Assembly: GCA_944472155.2 (NCBI GenBank)
Contig: OX235279.1
Location: 142,448,920-142,512,919, forward strand
Direction: 5' to 3'
Length of the DNA: 64,000 nt
Origin: Trichobilharzia szidati
Taxonomy: Eukaryota; Platyhelminthes; Trematoda; Strigeidida; Schistosomatidae
The first letter of the stretch is position 1; the number at the start of each line of letters is the position of its first letter. The notes beneath the pieces are model-generated. The model was not told where the DNA came from. It worked only from the letters and a program-made list of their open reading frames with translations, and made no database searches. The position numbers and the translations under genes were made by a program. Positions 11,899-23,735 of the stretch are shown in pieces.

Positions 11899-12802
11899 CC
11901 CGTGAAATATATAAAACTGAAAATCAACAAATCAATCTCTGTGTGAAGAAGATGCTGTACATGAATGTAGCGTTCAAAAGTGACTTTCTGGCTGACATTT
12001 TAAAGAGAAGAATATCTAACACCCTGAAAAGAACACTCCTTGCTGTTACATTACGATTAGTATTCCCAAGCAGCCCACTGTTCTTTAACAACTCCAAAGA
12101 CAAACTATCGCATTCAACCAATTTACTTACTCATGTGAAGCTAGGTATATAGGTGGTTCGATGCATGTTTTATCCAAAAGAGTCAAAGGACATTATCCCG
12201 CTTGGCTACGAAAAGGTAACAATGGGTCAACAAAGAGTGCTATAATTGAAAATGCAGTCGACACTAGTCACTCAATATGCACGTAGAATTTATTCAAAGT
12301 CATCTACAAAGTTAAAAGAAGCTTTCCGGAAACTGTAAGCTCCCTTACACTTTGCATTGCCGAAGCCTTAGCGATCCGGATAGGAAACCCTGATTTATAC
12401 ACACAGAAGAAACTGGTTTGCCCCCTCCTTCTACCTTGGGTATAATTACAAGTCCTACGACTTTGTTAATAACGTTTTGTTTGCTTTTTTGTTTCTTGAA
12501 TTTTCGTATGTAATCTTACATCTTCTTCTTAACCAACCCTTTATTTACTCATTCTACCTATTACATAATTTATGTTGGACACTTGTCTCCACTAACACCC
12601 TATTTCATATTACGAAACCCTTGTCGATACTTACCAATCTTCACCCCCCTAATTATAATTTTCATTATTCATCATATTTTAGAAACATTTTGATGACGTA
12701 AACAGTAACCCTAACAAATTTTTATTTTATTTTTGTTTGACAATCCTCATGTGCACATACACAAAATAATTATATATAAATGCGATTGTCCAGCTAGGTG
12801 AA

Positions 12803-12871
12803 TGAATTCGCCGAAAAGAGACTCTTCCTTGAACTTAGTTGTTCTTGTATTCATGTCAGGATGGGGAATTT
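12803..12871 (+). repeat. Right copy of the ~70-bp repeat of Penelope-like element 1
   Basis: ATTCGCCGAAAAGAGACTC, TGAACTTAGTTGTTCTTG and ATTCATGTCAGGATGGG match the two copies to the left and the inverted copy at 6283-6352. Confidence 0.6.
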
Positions 12872-13984
12872 TAAAATGTCTGTCTACTCTTTTTCATGTG
12901 CTTTACAAGTCGAATGTTAAACCTGAATGCAATACATCAAGATTAACAGAAAAGGCATTTGTATAGCATACAAGCTTGAGTGAGTTGGCGTTTACTACTT
13001 ATTATTTACTCAGTCGTTACTGGTATCGAAACAAATCATTGGCGTTTACTGACACAGGCGTAAGTATTATAAAATATTTATTTAGAAGGGGCTAAACGTT
13101 GTTTGACACATAAACTGAAATATACAGGTCAGTCATTCAAAAATATGGTTAAATTTCCCATTACATGATTTGCCTACAGAAGTAGATACCAGTTTATATG
13201 AATGACTACAAACAACACTTATTATCCAAGAACGTACAATTGTCAAACTCAAGTGTCTGCAAATACAGCAGAAACATTTAACTAGTTCAAAGTTCAGTTC
13301 ATCGGTAATGTATCTGACTAGACTTATTCCACTGAATCGACAGTGTAAGCACTTTAAAACTACTTACGTAATTCAGTAGTGTATTGAAAACCGTTAATTC
13401 TTGGCATCTCTACTCCATCCTAATGTCTAGAAGGTCATACACTATCTAACCATTTCTTGCATTCAGAAATTATCAAATGGGATTTATCTGAGGACTGTTT
13501 ATTCTCTAAACTGTTTACTTGGTTCAAATAACTTCTGAAGTAGAATAGAAGAATTATTCATAAGCTAACAAATTTTCGGATGACCTTGACTTGGATTAGT
13601 ACTATAGTACAAAAAAGCAAACCTCTGATATAGTGAGAAAACCAGCATACAACCGATATGTGTTTATTCAGCCTTACAAGTATTACAAAAATACTGAACA
13701 GCATTCACAAACGCCCACACACACACAGGCACACAGCATGCGTACAAAATCAAGGGAATAAGCCATTAAAAATGTTTTTAGAAGTAAGCTGCACCTTTGA
13801 TCATTAGGAAAATAGAATCATTCTGGAAAAAGATAAGAAACTCTGATGTACATTTTTATAGACAAAAAATAAGAAAACAAAATTCAGACGGAAGTTTGCT
13901 ACATCTGAACATGAAAGCTCAAGCAACCGAAATGGTTACTATGATTGAAATTGTAATCTACACTAATTTAATTTAATTTCACTT
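12872..13984. other. Intergenic, no feature seen
   Basis: AT-rich sequence without recognisable repeats or genes, apart from a short CA-rich run at about 13708-13728. Confidence 0.45.
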
Positions 13985-14140
13985 CTCAGATTTCGTCACG
14001 AATCGATATCACTTAAAGAGATCATTGAAAATCAGGAAGCACTCGACAACTGTTTTTCCTATGTTGGAATCATTCAGCAGTTCGCACCCATGACCCCAAC
14101 GAAAAGTTGAACCTGCCAGCTTAAGGTTACGATGGTACCA
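13985..14140 (-). repeat. HL-SINE, decayed copy
   Basis: The reverse-strand order is recognisable (TTTCGTCACGAATCGATATC, TCATTGAAAATCAGGAAGCA, CTCGACAACTGTTTTTCCTA, CAGTTCGCACCCATGACC). The family's GAAACAGCTGTC is mutated here. Confidence 0.5.
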
Positions 14141-14342
14141 TTATGCTACGAATTGAAAAAGTTAGAATTTGAATAAGGCATTTAGAAGACAAATTTCGCG
14201 AGATGATGGCATCATATCGTAGTTTCTTTACAACCGCTTTACAACTAACATGGTTAACAATAATAAAATAAAGTTCGTGACAATTACTCAGTTAAATAAA
14301 AAACAAAAGTGTATACTGATGACCAGTCATATTTAGATAGGT

Positions 14343-14393
14343 CATGTAGTCCCTATGTTCCTCTAGGAATTAAAGGATACAATAATAATAATA
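14343..14393 (+). repeat. Isolated 3' tail of an RTE-type LINE
   Basis: CCCTATGTTCCTCTAGGAAT followed by TAAAGGATACAATAATAATA is the same 3' end as at 48437-48472. No coding part is left. It abuts Penelope-like element 2 at an (ATT/AAT)n junction. Confidence 0.65.
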
Positions 14394-14399
14394 ATTATT

Positions 14400-15740
14400 A
14401 TTATTAACATTGACTTTGTGACCTGACATTAATAAGTGTTTTGCAATGGATGACGCTGGATCTCTACTCAGATTACTCGCATTGGGATTTTCTATATGAT
14501 TTAGTAGCCATTTTGGAACATGTTCTTTTCGACGACATTGGAACATTCTATTGGTTCTACCTATATAGTTGTCACCGCAGCTGCAGGTGAGCTTGTAGAT
14601 ACAGTCTGAAGTACAGTCCATAGAATTTCGTCCTTTAATCGGAGGTGAAGGGATCGAAAATGTTCGGCAAGTGAGAAAAAGAGATGCGGCGTAGAATGTG
14701 CGTTTGATGGCTGATCGAAGTCGTTGAGCTGTCAACTGCATAATCTGGTCACCCTTGAATGGTAGGTTAATAAAGATAGCTTTCTTTGGTACAGAAGCTG
14801 TCTTTTCGAGATGTGGTCTTTCTGTACTGTGACAAGTGATAAAGTTTTCCGGATAACCGTTAGCTAATAAGACTGAATGCATATGTCGAAACTCATCCAT
14901 CACTGTGTCACTCGTGCATATTTTTCGGGCCCTTGAGAACAAACATTTCACTAGGGAACGTTTATACTGGATAGGAACAAAACTGGTAAAATGGAGATAC
15001 TGTCCACTACATGTCTGTTTACGAAAAATAGACCACTGAATCGTTCCATCATCTCTCCTGGTCATTGTAATATCGAGGAAACCGAGTTTGTTATTCGATT
15101 CTAGTTCGGAAGTCACTCGGATATTTGGATGAATACGATTAAACAGGGTAATAAAGTTTTCAATGGATTTACTATTATTACCAATAATGAGAGTATCATC
15201 TACATAACGTTGATACGGCATAAATTCTTCAAGCATACCTTGCATTTGTTTTTCCAATTTCGACATGAATATATCTGCCAACAGGGGCCCAAGAGGGCTC
15301 CCCATCGTAACACCATCGATTTGTTTGTATGCCTTTTCTTGGAAGGTGAATCTAATATTTTCTGTACACATAAAGATGATGTCTCTGATTTAAGTGACAG
15401 GAATAGGTAAGTTTATCCCATTGCTTGTTATGTAATCGCAAATGAAATCAACAGTTTCCTGAATAGGAACATTGGTGAGTAAAGATTGTATGTCAATTGA
15501 ACACATAACCTTATCCTTGATGTTCAAGGTGTCTAGCATATCTGTCAGTTCAAATGGACTTTTTAAAGAATGATTTGATAATGAGTCTCTTACAGGCGTA
15601 AGGACTTCTGTAATCCATTTTGCGATTTTGTGGTATGGAGAACTCGACATGTCTAAGATGGGTCTCAGTGGGTTCCCAGTTTTGTGGATCTTCGGAAGGC
15701 CATGAAGCCGGGTCGTTGCATTCCAGTCCAAGTAGCTCAA
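14400..15740 (-). mobile_element. Penelope-like element 2 with RT and GIY-YIG domains, nearly intact
   Basis: One reading frame runs from 15740 down to about 14400, broken only by a single TAA at about 15378-15380 between IPVT and IRDIIFMCTENIRF. N to C it holds LHGLPKIHKTGNPLRPILDM and SIDIQSLLTNVPI (palm), GVTMGSPLGPLLADIFMSKL, YQRYVDDTLIIGNNS (catalytic YVDD), NKLGFLDITMTRRDDGT, the linker YKRSLVKCLFSRARKIC, FINLPFKGD, and the endonuclease core CIYKLTCSCGDNYIGRTNR with DPASSIAKHLLMSGHKV. RT plus a GIY-YIG-type domain is diagnostic for canonical Penelope-like elements. The 5' end, before the first RT motifs, is missing at 15740. It is the best preserved Penelope-like copy in the window. Confidence 0.9.
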
Positions 15741-15892
15741 TGGTCAGCCAGCTTGGTGTCGTAACCTCAAGATCCTCGATTAGATACCGCATGAGGTTTT
15801 AAACATGAACTGCTGACCAGTCACGAAATATGACAAGACACCTGTCCAATGCTTCCTGGTTTCCAATAATCTCTCTAGCTGATTTCGATTCG

Positions 15893-16190
15893 TTGGAGGA
15901 TTTCATTATGAGTTGACATCAATTCGAGAGCCATTGGAAAACTTGGGAGTATTCGATAGCTGTTTCGTCCTAGTTTTGAACTCTTCATCAGTACGCACCC
16001 ACTCCAATGGGGTTCGAACCCACGACCTTCTGTTCACAAGGCAAGCTCATACACCACTGAGCCACTGTGACCGAATCCAATGGCCCATGAATTCTAACTT
16101 CTGCCAATTCATGACATAGCGCGACCCCCTCGCAATGTCTTTTTCGATGAGTAATTGTCCTCATCTTCAACCTGCTGTACCCTACTGGTC
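15893..16190 (-). repeat. HL-SINE, full-length reverse copy
   Basis: On the reverse strand: GGCAGAAGTTAGAATTCATG, GTGGCTCAGTGGTGTATGAG (A box), GGGTTCGAACCCCATTGG (B box), GTGGGTGCGTACTGATGAAG with AGTTCAAAACTAGGACGAAA and CAGCTATCGAATACTCCCAA, then GTTTTCCAATGGCTCTCGAA. The region to about 16190 (CATAGCGCGACC, CCTCATCTTCAACCTGCTGT) is the linker that joins inverted pairs elsewhere (36090-36180), but the second half of the pair is missing. Confidence 0.8.
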
Positions 16191-16502
16191 AGGGCTTCTA
16201 CTCTTCATATGTATAAAAAATATACATAGGATAATACTTTTATTATTTGTGGGGAGAACTATTCGACTGTTGAACTCATCCACCTACAAGTTTCAGTTCT
16301 CTTTTTCATTCCTTGGATTCTGTGTTGAAGAAAAGGAATGATGATTTACTGCAGAGTTGGATCTATGGCAAACCAAATTCTACATAACAGCTGCCTAACT
16401 CCAATATTTTGTGGAGTCTGTATTGACGGAATGTTCAGTAGTCATTAGTTTCCAATGCTTCTGCAACTGACATCCGTCTATGATGAAAACTTATCTTCAA
16501 AT

Positions 16503-16533
16503 TATATATATATATGTATATATATATATATGT
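16503..16533. repeat. (TA)n microsatellite
   Basis: An alternating TA run broken by a single TGTA. Confidence 0.9.
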
Positions 16534-16682
16534 AGTTACACAAGATGACTGGTCGTGTGTGAACAATATTTCTTTAACAGCTTAGTTCCTGTAGTTTATA
16601 ATACTGCCTCGGATATTGTATCAGCTACCTAACATTGAGATTATTCTGCGTCATTTGGTTTATAATCTTTATGGTTACAAGG

Positions 16683-18389
16683 GAACCCAATTACCAAAGA
16701 AGAAAGACAGATTAAACAATGGGCGGACCACTTCAAAGGACTCTTGAATCGACCACCACCTACAACCCGTCCAGAAATACCAACAACAGCACGTACACAA
16801 CTGCAAGTTGACACCAATCCTCCAACGAAAACTGAAGTCATGAATGCAATCAAGCTTCTGAAAGCTGGAAAAGCAGCTGGACCAGATGGAATACCCCCGG
16901 AAGAACTGAAAGCGGACCCAGAAACGACAGCAGATATGCTGACTCCATTATTGCTATAGGTCTGGAAAGAGGGAAAGGTGCCTACTGACTGGAGGAAAGG
17001 TTACCTGGTGAAACTACCAAAGAAGGGCGACTTAGGCCTTACTCTGCAAGAACCGGCGAGGAATCATGCTCCTGTCGACGCCAAGTAAAATCCTGAGTCG
17101 CATCATCCCGGAGAGAATCAAGGACGCACTGGATACAGAACTCCGACCAGAACAAGCTGGATTCAGGAAAGGCAAATCATGTTCTGACCAAATTGCAACT
17201 CTACGCATTATCATCGAACAAAGCATGGAATGGCAATCAAATCTCTACCTCAACTTCATAGACTTTGAGAAGGCTTTCGACAGCGTTGACCGCGAAGTAA
17301 TTTGGAAACTACTCGAGTACTACGGCGTATCCCAAATATTCATCAACCTTATTCAACAACTGTACGACAACGGCACATGTCAAGTGATCCACAACGGAAA
17401 ACTCAGCGAAGCGTTTGGAGTAAACACAGGAGTCAGACAAGGGTGCTTATTATCACCAATGATATTCCTAATTGTGGTGGACTGGATTATGCGTCAGACA
17501 GTGGGAAACGAGAAGACAGGGATATCCTGGACCGACGTGAAGAACCTAGAAGACCTGGATTTCGAGCGTGGATGATTTATGTTTGATGTCACACAAAATC
17601 GAGGACTTACAAGCGAAAACCGACAAACTGGTCGAAGAAGCAGCGAAGACAGGACTCCAGGTGAACATAAACAAGACGGAGGTTATGAAAATAACCAACC
17701 AACAACAGCAGCAACATCCAGTGCCAATCACCATCAACGGGAGGGATTTGAAAGAGGTTACTTCATTCACTTATCTAAGGAGCATTGTCTCAACCACAGG
17801 AGGAACGGACGAGGATGTCAAATCGAGAATCGGGAAGGCGAGAAACACATTCATCCACCTGAAACCAATCTGGAAATCTTCGTCACTCAACTCAGCATCA
17901 ACAACAAAATTCGGATTTTCAGTACAAACGTCAAGTCACTTCTTCTATACGGATCAGAAACTTGGTGGGTCACCAAGAATATTTCCAACAGCCTGTTGCA
18001 GACCTTTATCAACAACTGTCTCCGCTGGCTCTATACTGAAGATCAGATGGCCGGAAAAAATCACAAACAAGAAACTATGGGAACAAACAAAACAAGAACC
18101 AATCGCCCGACAAATATGCAGGAGAAAGTGGAGATGGATTGGACACTCGCTGAGGAGGCCGCTGGGTGACATCGCGCGTCAGGCCATGGCTCGAGTGGAA
18201 CCCGAAAGGGAAGCGGTGAGTGGGACGTCCAAGGGTGACATGGAGGAGATCGTGTGAAGAAGAGTTGAAACAGTATGGAGTAACATGGATGCAAGTGAAA
18301 AGTACAGCAGAAGACAGAAGCAAGTGGAGGTGTGCAGTTGAAGCCCTATGTTCCACTAGGAACCCAGGGGAACAATAATAATAATAATA
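16683..18389 (+). mobile_element. RTE-type LINE with perfect 13-bp target-site duplication
   Basis: The insert is flanked by TATGGTTACAAGG at 16670-16682 and 18390-18402. It codes, over several frames, for the reverse transcriptase part of the RTE ORF: KAGKAAGPDGIPPEELKADP (about 16860-16920), DWRKGYLVKLPKKGD, then an open stretch 17066-17575 with RPEQAGFRKGKSC, YLNFIDFEKAFDSVDREVIW and GVRQGCLLSPMIFLIVVDWI. After a frameshift inside the FADD catalytic box (about 17565) come DDLCLMSHKIEDLQAKTDKL, VTSFTYL and, near the end, RRKWRWIGHSLRRPL and VARVEPE-like sequence. It ends with CCCTATGTTCCACTAGGAAC and an AATAAT tail. A TAG at 16957-16959 and frameshifts near 17033, 17565, 17885 and 18040 disable it. 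The N-terminal endonuclease is missing through 5' truncation. Confidence 0.92.
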
Positions 18390-18402
18390 TATGGTTACAA
18401 GG

Positions 18403-21400
18403 CATCTCGAATCCATTGTGAAGTTGTAGAGATATGGCTAGTTTTTTTGTCTTTACGCATTCAACCATCAGTCACTGGGTCCTGGGTTTCAATCCCGCTC
18501 CACCTACTTTAATCTGAGTAACTGGGTTACATCACTGACCTCCACAAAACGAATATGGCTTATAGCTTGGAACAAAAGAAATGTTCCGGTAATTGAGTTC
18601 CAACTGACTAACTAACCATGTGAAGTTATAAAGTGATATAATTTTTGTTTTAATCTTAATTCCCCTTCTCTTCCAATCCAAGGCATGTGTATATATACTT
18701 AGACATAAAATAATTCATCAAAACTATTCTTCTTTTAAAGAATAAAGGTGAAAGAAGCATGAAAATCCGGTGTAAATAATTTCCATCTGTGTCTAAACAG
18801 GATTTGGCACAGTTAAATATACACATACATACATGTTTATATGTGCGTGCTTGTGCATGCGTGTGTGTGTGTGAGAGAGAGAGAGGGCGCCAACAACAAG
18901 CTAAAGGTTGCCGAAATCAATATACCGTTAGCTTACCATTCCATCAGTCTTCTTCTTTTCGTATTTCCTATTCTGATAAAATTAGTTTGATTTTGTTTTG
19001 TTTTTCTTTCATATGTTAATACATCTGATTCCATTAACCTATTCGAATAATACTGATTTTCTATATCAATCCAGACAGTTTGTTACATTAAACTTCGTTG
19101 TTGATTACTTTCGATGTTTCATTACACGTTTTGTTATGAATAACAGTGTGCAATGTACCTTTCGACTACTGAGTTAAACTAATTGAAATATAATATAAGA
19201 ACGCCTTAGTACATAGCTGGGCAACTGAATAAATTCATGTTTTCACTTCCCAGAAAAACGACCATGACTGGTGATCTTCCCCCAGAATAACATTCATTAC
19301 TCATATAATCCAATTATTAATAAACTACTTGATTTAAATCAACTATTTAAGAGGTTTGCTAACCACAGTAAAACCACAAAATATTCGTGTAAACGGAAAC
19401 TGTTTATCTCCCTTGATCTCAAGACAGAATTTCCTAGATATCTGCAGCGTGTGTTGAATCCTTTCGCCTACACATATTTGGTGTTCACTTGATAAATTAG
19501 AGACTCAGTAATCAATATGTCTCCCCAATTAAATATTTCAGATTTTAGAACTTTCGACTTATCTCACCCACTCTATGGTGGGATTATAAGTTAGTGCTTG
19601 TAGCGAGACAGCTGAGATTTCTTTCAGATTACTCATTTTCCTTACAAGGATTCGACAGTCTGTAGTTAGCTGAATATCCTAAATGGTCCTAATCCACTGT
19701 CTTCACTTGAACTTACAATCACTACACAGCATCTAATATATATTCAAGTGTTTGCCTGATTTTTACTGCAATCTGTTTCATCCAGTACAGTTTCTCTCTG
19801 AGTAAGTTTGTCGGTTTAAATTCCCCTCTAATCCCAGCTATTTTTTTAAAGAATCTTATGTAAACGTGGTCTACCCCTCTACTAACTCTAACCAAACATT
19901 TCTAAAACGAATTCATGTACCTGTCTTAGGCACTAACAGAGACTGATTTTATGCATGCTTAGTGAATATTTACCCATGTGTAATCGAACATTTATTTTTG
20001 CATTGATAAACACTGGTCGGTTAAGTACCGTTAGTTTTGTTGTTCGTGTTTTAAAATTCAACTCTGCTATTAATAAGATTTCCCAAGTCTTCACTTGTGC
20101 CTTTTTGATATAATGTTGTCGGTATTTAGTTGAACAGAGTGTTCGGTACATTAGAAATCGTGAAGACACAGTTTAAATTCTGGTATATAGATTGAAGTTA
20201 GCTACTAGTTCTCAAGATACTTTCTAGTAAGCCTTCATTGTGTTACACTACTACAGAAGCTTGTGTAACATTTATCACCTACATTAATTAATATTCATTT
20301 TCAGTTTTATGAAAATTTTATAAATTTGAGTGGGGTATGTTAGAATCTTTTATTGAGGCATTTTGGATTCTTTATCAGATTCCTTAGATATTTCATGAAA
20401 CCTACTTTAATAGATATACCCTGACGAAAGGTAAAATCAGAGTTGGGTGGTCTTTGATTAACGCTTGCATACAAAGTACTGTCTCCTATTCGCTTTAATT
20501 TACAAGCCGACATTAGAAGTCCTCCATATCTATTTGTAAATTGAAATATGAGCTAATTTTTTTTATAACCGAGGTCGACAATTTAAATTATCAAAAAGGT
20601 CAATGTAATCCGGAAGAAAGCCCATGTTTCGCACCGTAGGCACTAAGCCACATTGTGAAGATTCTACAACCGAAAAAAGTTAATTGGGAAAAACAGACTG
20701 ATTGCTGAAACTTTGTTTGTCAAATTAATATCACATACATGACGGCTGAAGAATTCTATACCTACTGCAGATATTTCAGAAATTCTCTAACCATTATAAA
20801 TGAAGGAACGTGATCTTAAATGAAAATTTCTTCAAAATTAATTTCGAAGTTCTGTGACTACTCTGTCATTGGGTGTGAACGATTAGTTATGCTCAGAACG
20901 TTATTGAGTAAATAATACCATAACTATCTGTCCTCTATCAAATGAACAAACTAACATGAGACAGAAATAGCCATCCTTAATTTAGACCATTTGATATGGC
21001 AAGCAGGTGGACAACAACCATTTTTGTAAGTGGGAAAATCGAAAGTAAAAGCAACTCTAAATTGTAAATGTATGTCAATTATGAATCCCATAAGGTATAA
21101 TTTAAAAACGAATACCAACAATATCAACCATCGCTTGTTAGTGAGTAGCTTCAAATTGACTCTCCTAGATTTCTCGAAGTCGTCATCATATTAAAATGTG
21201 ACGACAACACAAGAAGATGGAAACTGCGAATTACTGAATTATCAATAAGGTGGTTGGGTGGGTAACAATGCGCCCACCCAGAAACCTGACTGTCTCTTTT
21301 TCATGAACAAATTCCCATGGAAACAAGAGATTCAGAGAAGAAACTCTTTTCATCAAATTTATTACCAAGCTGCACATATATATAATTTTTCGAGCTGATA

Positions 21401-21530
21401 TTGACAATTACGACAAAGTGTTTGGGGTTATAATCATAGCTGCAATTCAAGCGACACCTCGTTGATTGCCCAGTAATTCTTCATTCCTTTCTAAGATTTA
21501 TGCATTCAATGAACCGCTTTATAAACTCAT
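18403..21530. other. Intergenic, microsatellite and possible SINE scrap only
   Basis: A (GT)n(GA)n run lies at about 18853-18886. The stretch near 18480-18520 (GGGTCCTGGGTTTCAATCCC) has a B-box-like motif and may be a worn SINE head. Nothing else is recognisable in about 3 kb. Confidence 0.4.
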
Positions 21531-21745
21531 ATATTTACTGATGACGTTTTGAGCACAATTTATTCCAGCTCATGATCATATCATATCGCCTTGATTATGA
21601 GCAATAAATTGTGCTCGAAACGTCGTCAGTAAATATTACTATTTAACACTGTGAGACTTTATCAAAATAAATTGTAATCATAATGGAATTATACTCTACC
21701 ACAGTGCACAAGTTTTATTCTTGTATCAATAAATTCTGCATCCAT
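21531..21745. repeat. Palindrome-family repeat with 34-bp inverted arms
   Basis: The left arm 21531-21564 (starting ATATTTACTGATGACG) is the inverse of the right arm 21603-21636 (ending CGTCAGTAAATAT) with two mismatches and a 38-base spacer. The right side continues with the family's CATAATGGAATTATACTCTA and GTGCACAAGTTTTATTCTTG to about 21745. The fuller form is at 56037-57030. Confidence 0.75.
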
Positions 21746-22139
21746 TGAGAAAAACTGAATTGGCATGAAACGCGTTTTAGTCTTCTTAGAATTCTCCATC
21801 ATTTCAGTGGCTCATGTTACTTGAAAACAAACTGTATGTTAGCTACACCATTTACTAGCACTTCAGCATGTGAACCGTACATTAAAGTCCCGAGGCTGAA
21901 GTATTCTACTGTTTTACGATTCAACCACTAGGTACCTCCACTATATATTGCCAGTGCTATACAATCCCGTTAGTGGATATCTTTTCTTATTCACAACTTT
22001 ATGTTAGTACATAACGAATCCAACATGTGAATATTAACCTACACTGACTAATAATTGAAAAAAAGATGAATTCCATGAAGTTTGCATACATGTGGACTTG
22101 TAAGATACTAGATTGGTGGCAGTGTCGGTGTTATTTCGA

Positions 22140-22330
22140 GAAGAAATCGCAGAAGTTAGGATTCGTGGATCACAGTGTTTCAACCCACTGGAAGAATGGA
22201 GACAAACACACCTTGCGACTTAAAATTGCCGATTTTTTTCCTGTGGTGAGATTGGGGATCCGTACTGTTGAACATTTGCAAACCAGGACGAAACAGCTAT
22301 CTAATGATCACTGACTCCTAATGCTCCCTT
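22140..22330 (+). repeat. HL-SINE, strongly decayed copy
   Basis: CGCAGAAGTTAGGATTCGTG, a lost tRNA-like middle, then CCAGGACGAAACAGCTATC and TAATGCTCCCTTGACTGATT preserve the order of the family. Confidence 0.5.
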
Positions 22331-23714
22331 GACTGATTTCAATTAGTAGTGAAAACTACGTTGAATAGATATATAGCCAATCACATATATTCGAAGTCCC
22401 TATATGCGTTACAGTAGTGTAATTACAGAATCAAGAAATCGAACGGATGGCATCACATAACTGTATATTTCAAAGTAAATTTCAACAACAGTCGACATTA
22501 GTTAGACAACTACTTGAAACTAAGCAGCACTCGATAACTGACTATTTAAAAAAAAATAAGTTTAAGACTACTTACTAGTGTAGACTCCAACATCAGTCTA
22601 TCTTAGAGTCGTTCGAATGCAAAGAATCATGTTTCTCTGGAAATTTCATACACAACTTTGTAAATATGAAAATAGAAATGTTTCTTCTTTAGTATTTTTA
22701 AAGTGAATTTTGTTATGCAACTTCTATGAATTCACGAAATATGATAATTTTCTGTCTGAATACAAATAAGGTTAATATCAATCAGATTGGGGTTACAAAA
22801 TGATATTTAACAGTAGACATTGACTGTGCAATAATCACTCACCTATTACACACTGTATGGAGAAATAGAATGATTGAAACCTGGTCCAACCATGGCAGTT
22901 AAAGTCTATGCAACCACCTTTCATTCTTCATTTAGCTGATGCCTATCTATGATGATAATAGAAATAATATTATTATCATCATTACTTCATCATCTACTTT
23001 TTCAGGTTTCAGAAATGACACATCAAGTAATAATTTTACACACTTATCGATTTGAGAAACAAATGCCTGTAATAGCCGTGCACATACACACGCACACACC
23101 TATACAAAAAAAGGATAGTTGTGCATAACTTCCTCTTAGTGCTAAACATATTTTCCTACTACTACTTAGTTGAACAAATACTCTGTTCGCTTCTCTACAT
23201 TTCTGTTTCACTATCTTGTATGCGTATACACGCACAAACACACTTTTAGTCTTCAAAGTGTACACTCATTGATTTCATCCTAATAACCTCGAGTGTTAGT
23301 CAGCCTAGTTACATACTGATAAGTAGAAATACACACAAACACATCTCTACATGCCTTTTTTAAGACAGAGATATACACTTTCAGTGTGCCCTGTAGATAT
23401 TAGTAACCCTAACCGCTAAAATTATAAATCATCATCGCCATCATCATAATAAGAAGGAACAATACTAATGGGAGAAAATTTTCCACTGAATGAATAAGGA
23501 TTTTGGATTGGTTTAAACCAGGCACACACACTATTCGAGTAGACGTATATTAAACACAGTGAATCAGTCTCATTTAAACAAAAAAACAAAGAAAAACAAT
23601 TATGAACACCTATGAATTCAATTCTTCATCATATTAATGAATATCATCTATAACTTCAATTTTTAAATATAGCATAACTGATTTTCAACAGAAAATAAAA
23701 TTCAAACCTTCTTC
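22331..23714. other. Upstream region of the hemicentin gene, no element recognised
   Basis: AT-rich, with CA-rich stretches at about 23080-23100 and 23225-23345. No TATA box or initiator could be assigned with confidence. The true 5' end of the transcript may be far upstream or replaced by a spliced leader. Confidence 0.35.
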
Positions 23715-23735
23715 ACCTCTTTTTTCCACAGTAAA
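23715..23735 (+). promoter_or_regulatory. 3' splice site four bases before the hemicentin start codon
   Basis: A pyrimidine tract (CACCTCTTTTTTCCACAG, ending at 23731) is followed by TAAA and the ATG at 23736. The gene's first coding exon therefore appears to begin with an acceptor. It serves either a 5' UTR intron or trans-splicing of the spliced leader, which schistosomes use for a fraction of their genes. Confidence 0.6.

Larger units (their letters stand above)
10129..12871 (+). mobile_element. Penelope-like element 1, decayed, flanked by direct repeats
   Basis: Several frames together give a Penelope-like reverse transcriptase. An N-terminal part (about 10380-10750) contains LNHILSRVLELERN and LIQLEALSVGAKFCE. 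Then come LLITRPNKGADMVLMDRKNY (10818 onward), a frameshifted palm around 11100-11300, VISLNVESLLTNIPI, then QDDVAMGSPLVPLLAGIF and LYVDDIFII (11444-11812), so the YVDD catalytic residues survive. After a gap comes the part before the endonuclease (KMLYMNVAFKSDFLADILKR, 11940-12000), ending near 12380 in unreadable remains of the GIY-YIG region. A 60-70 bp repeat lies at both ends and once inside. There are many stops, so the copy is not functional. Confidence 0.8.
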
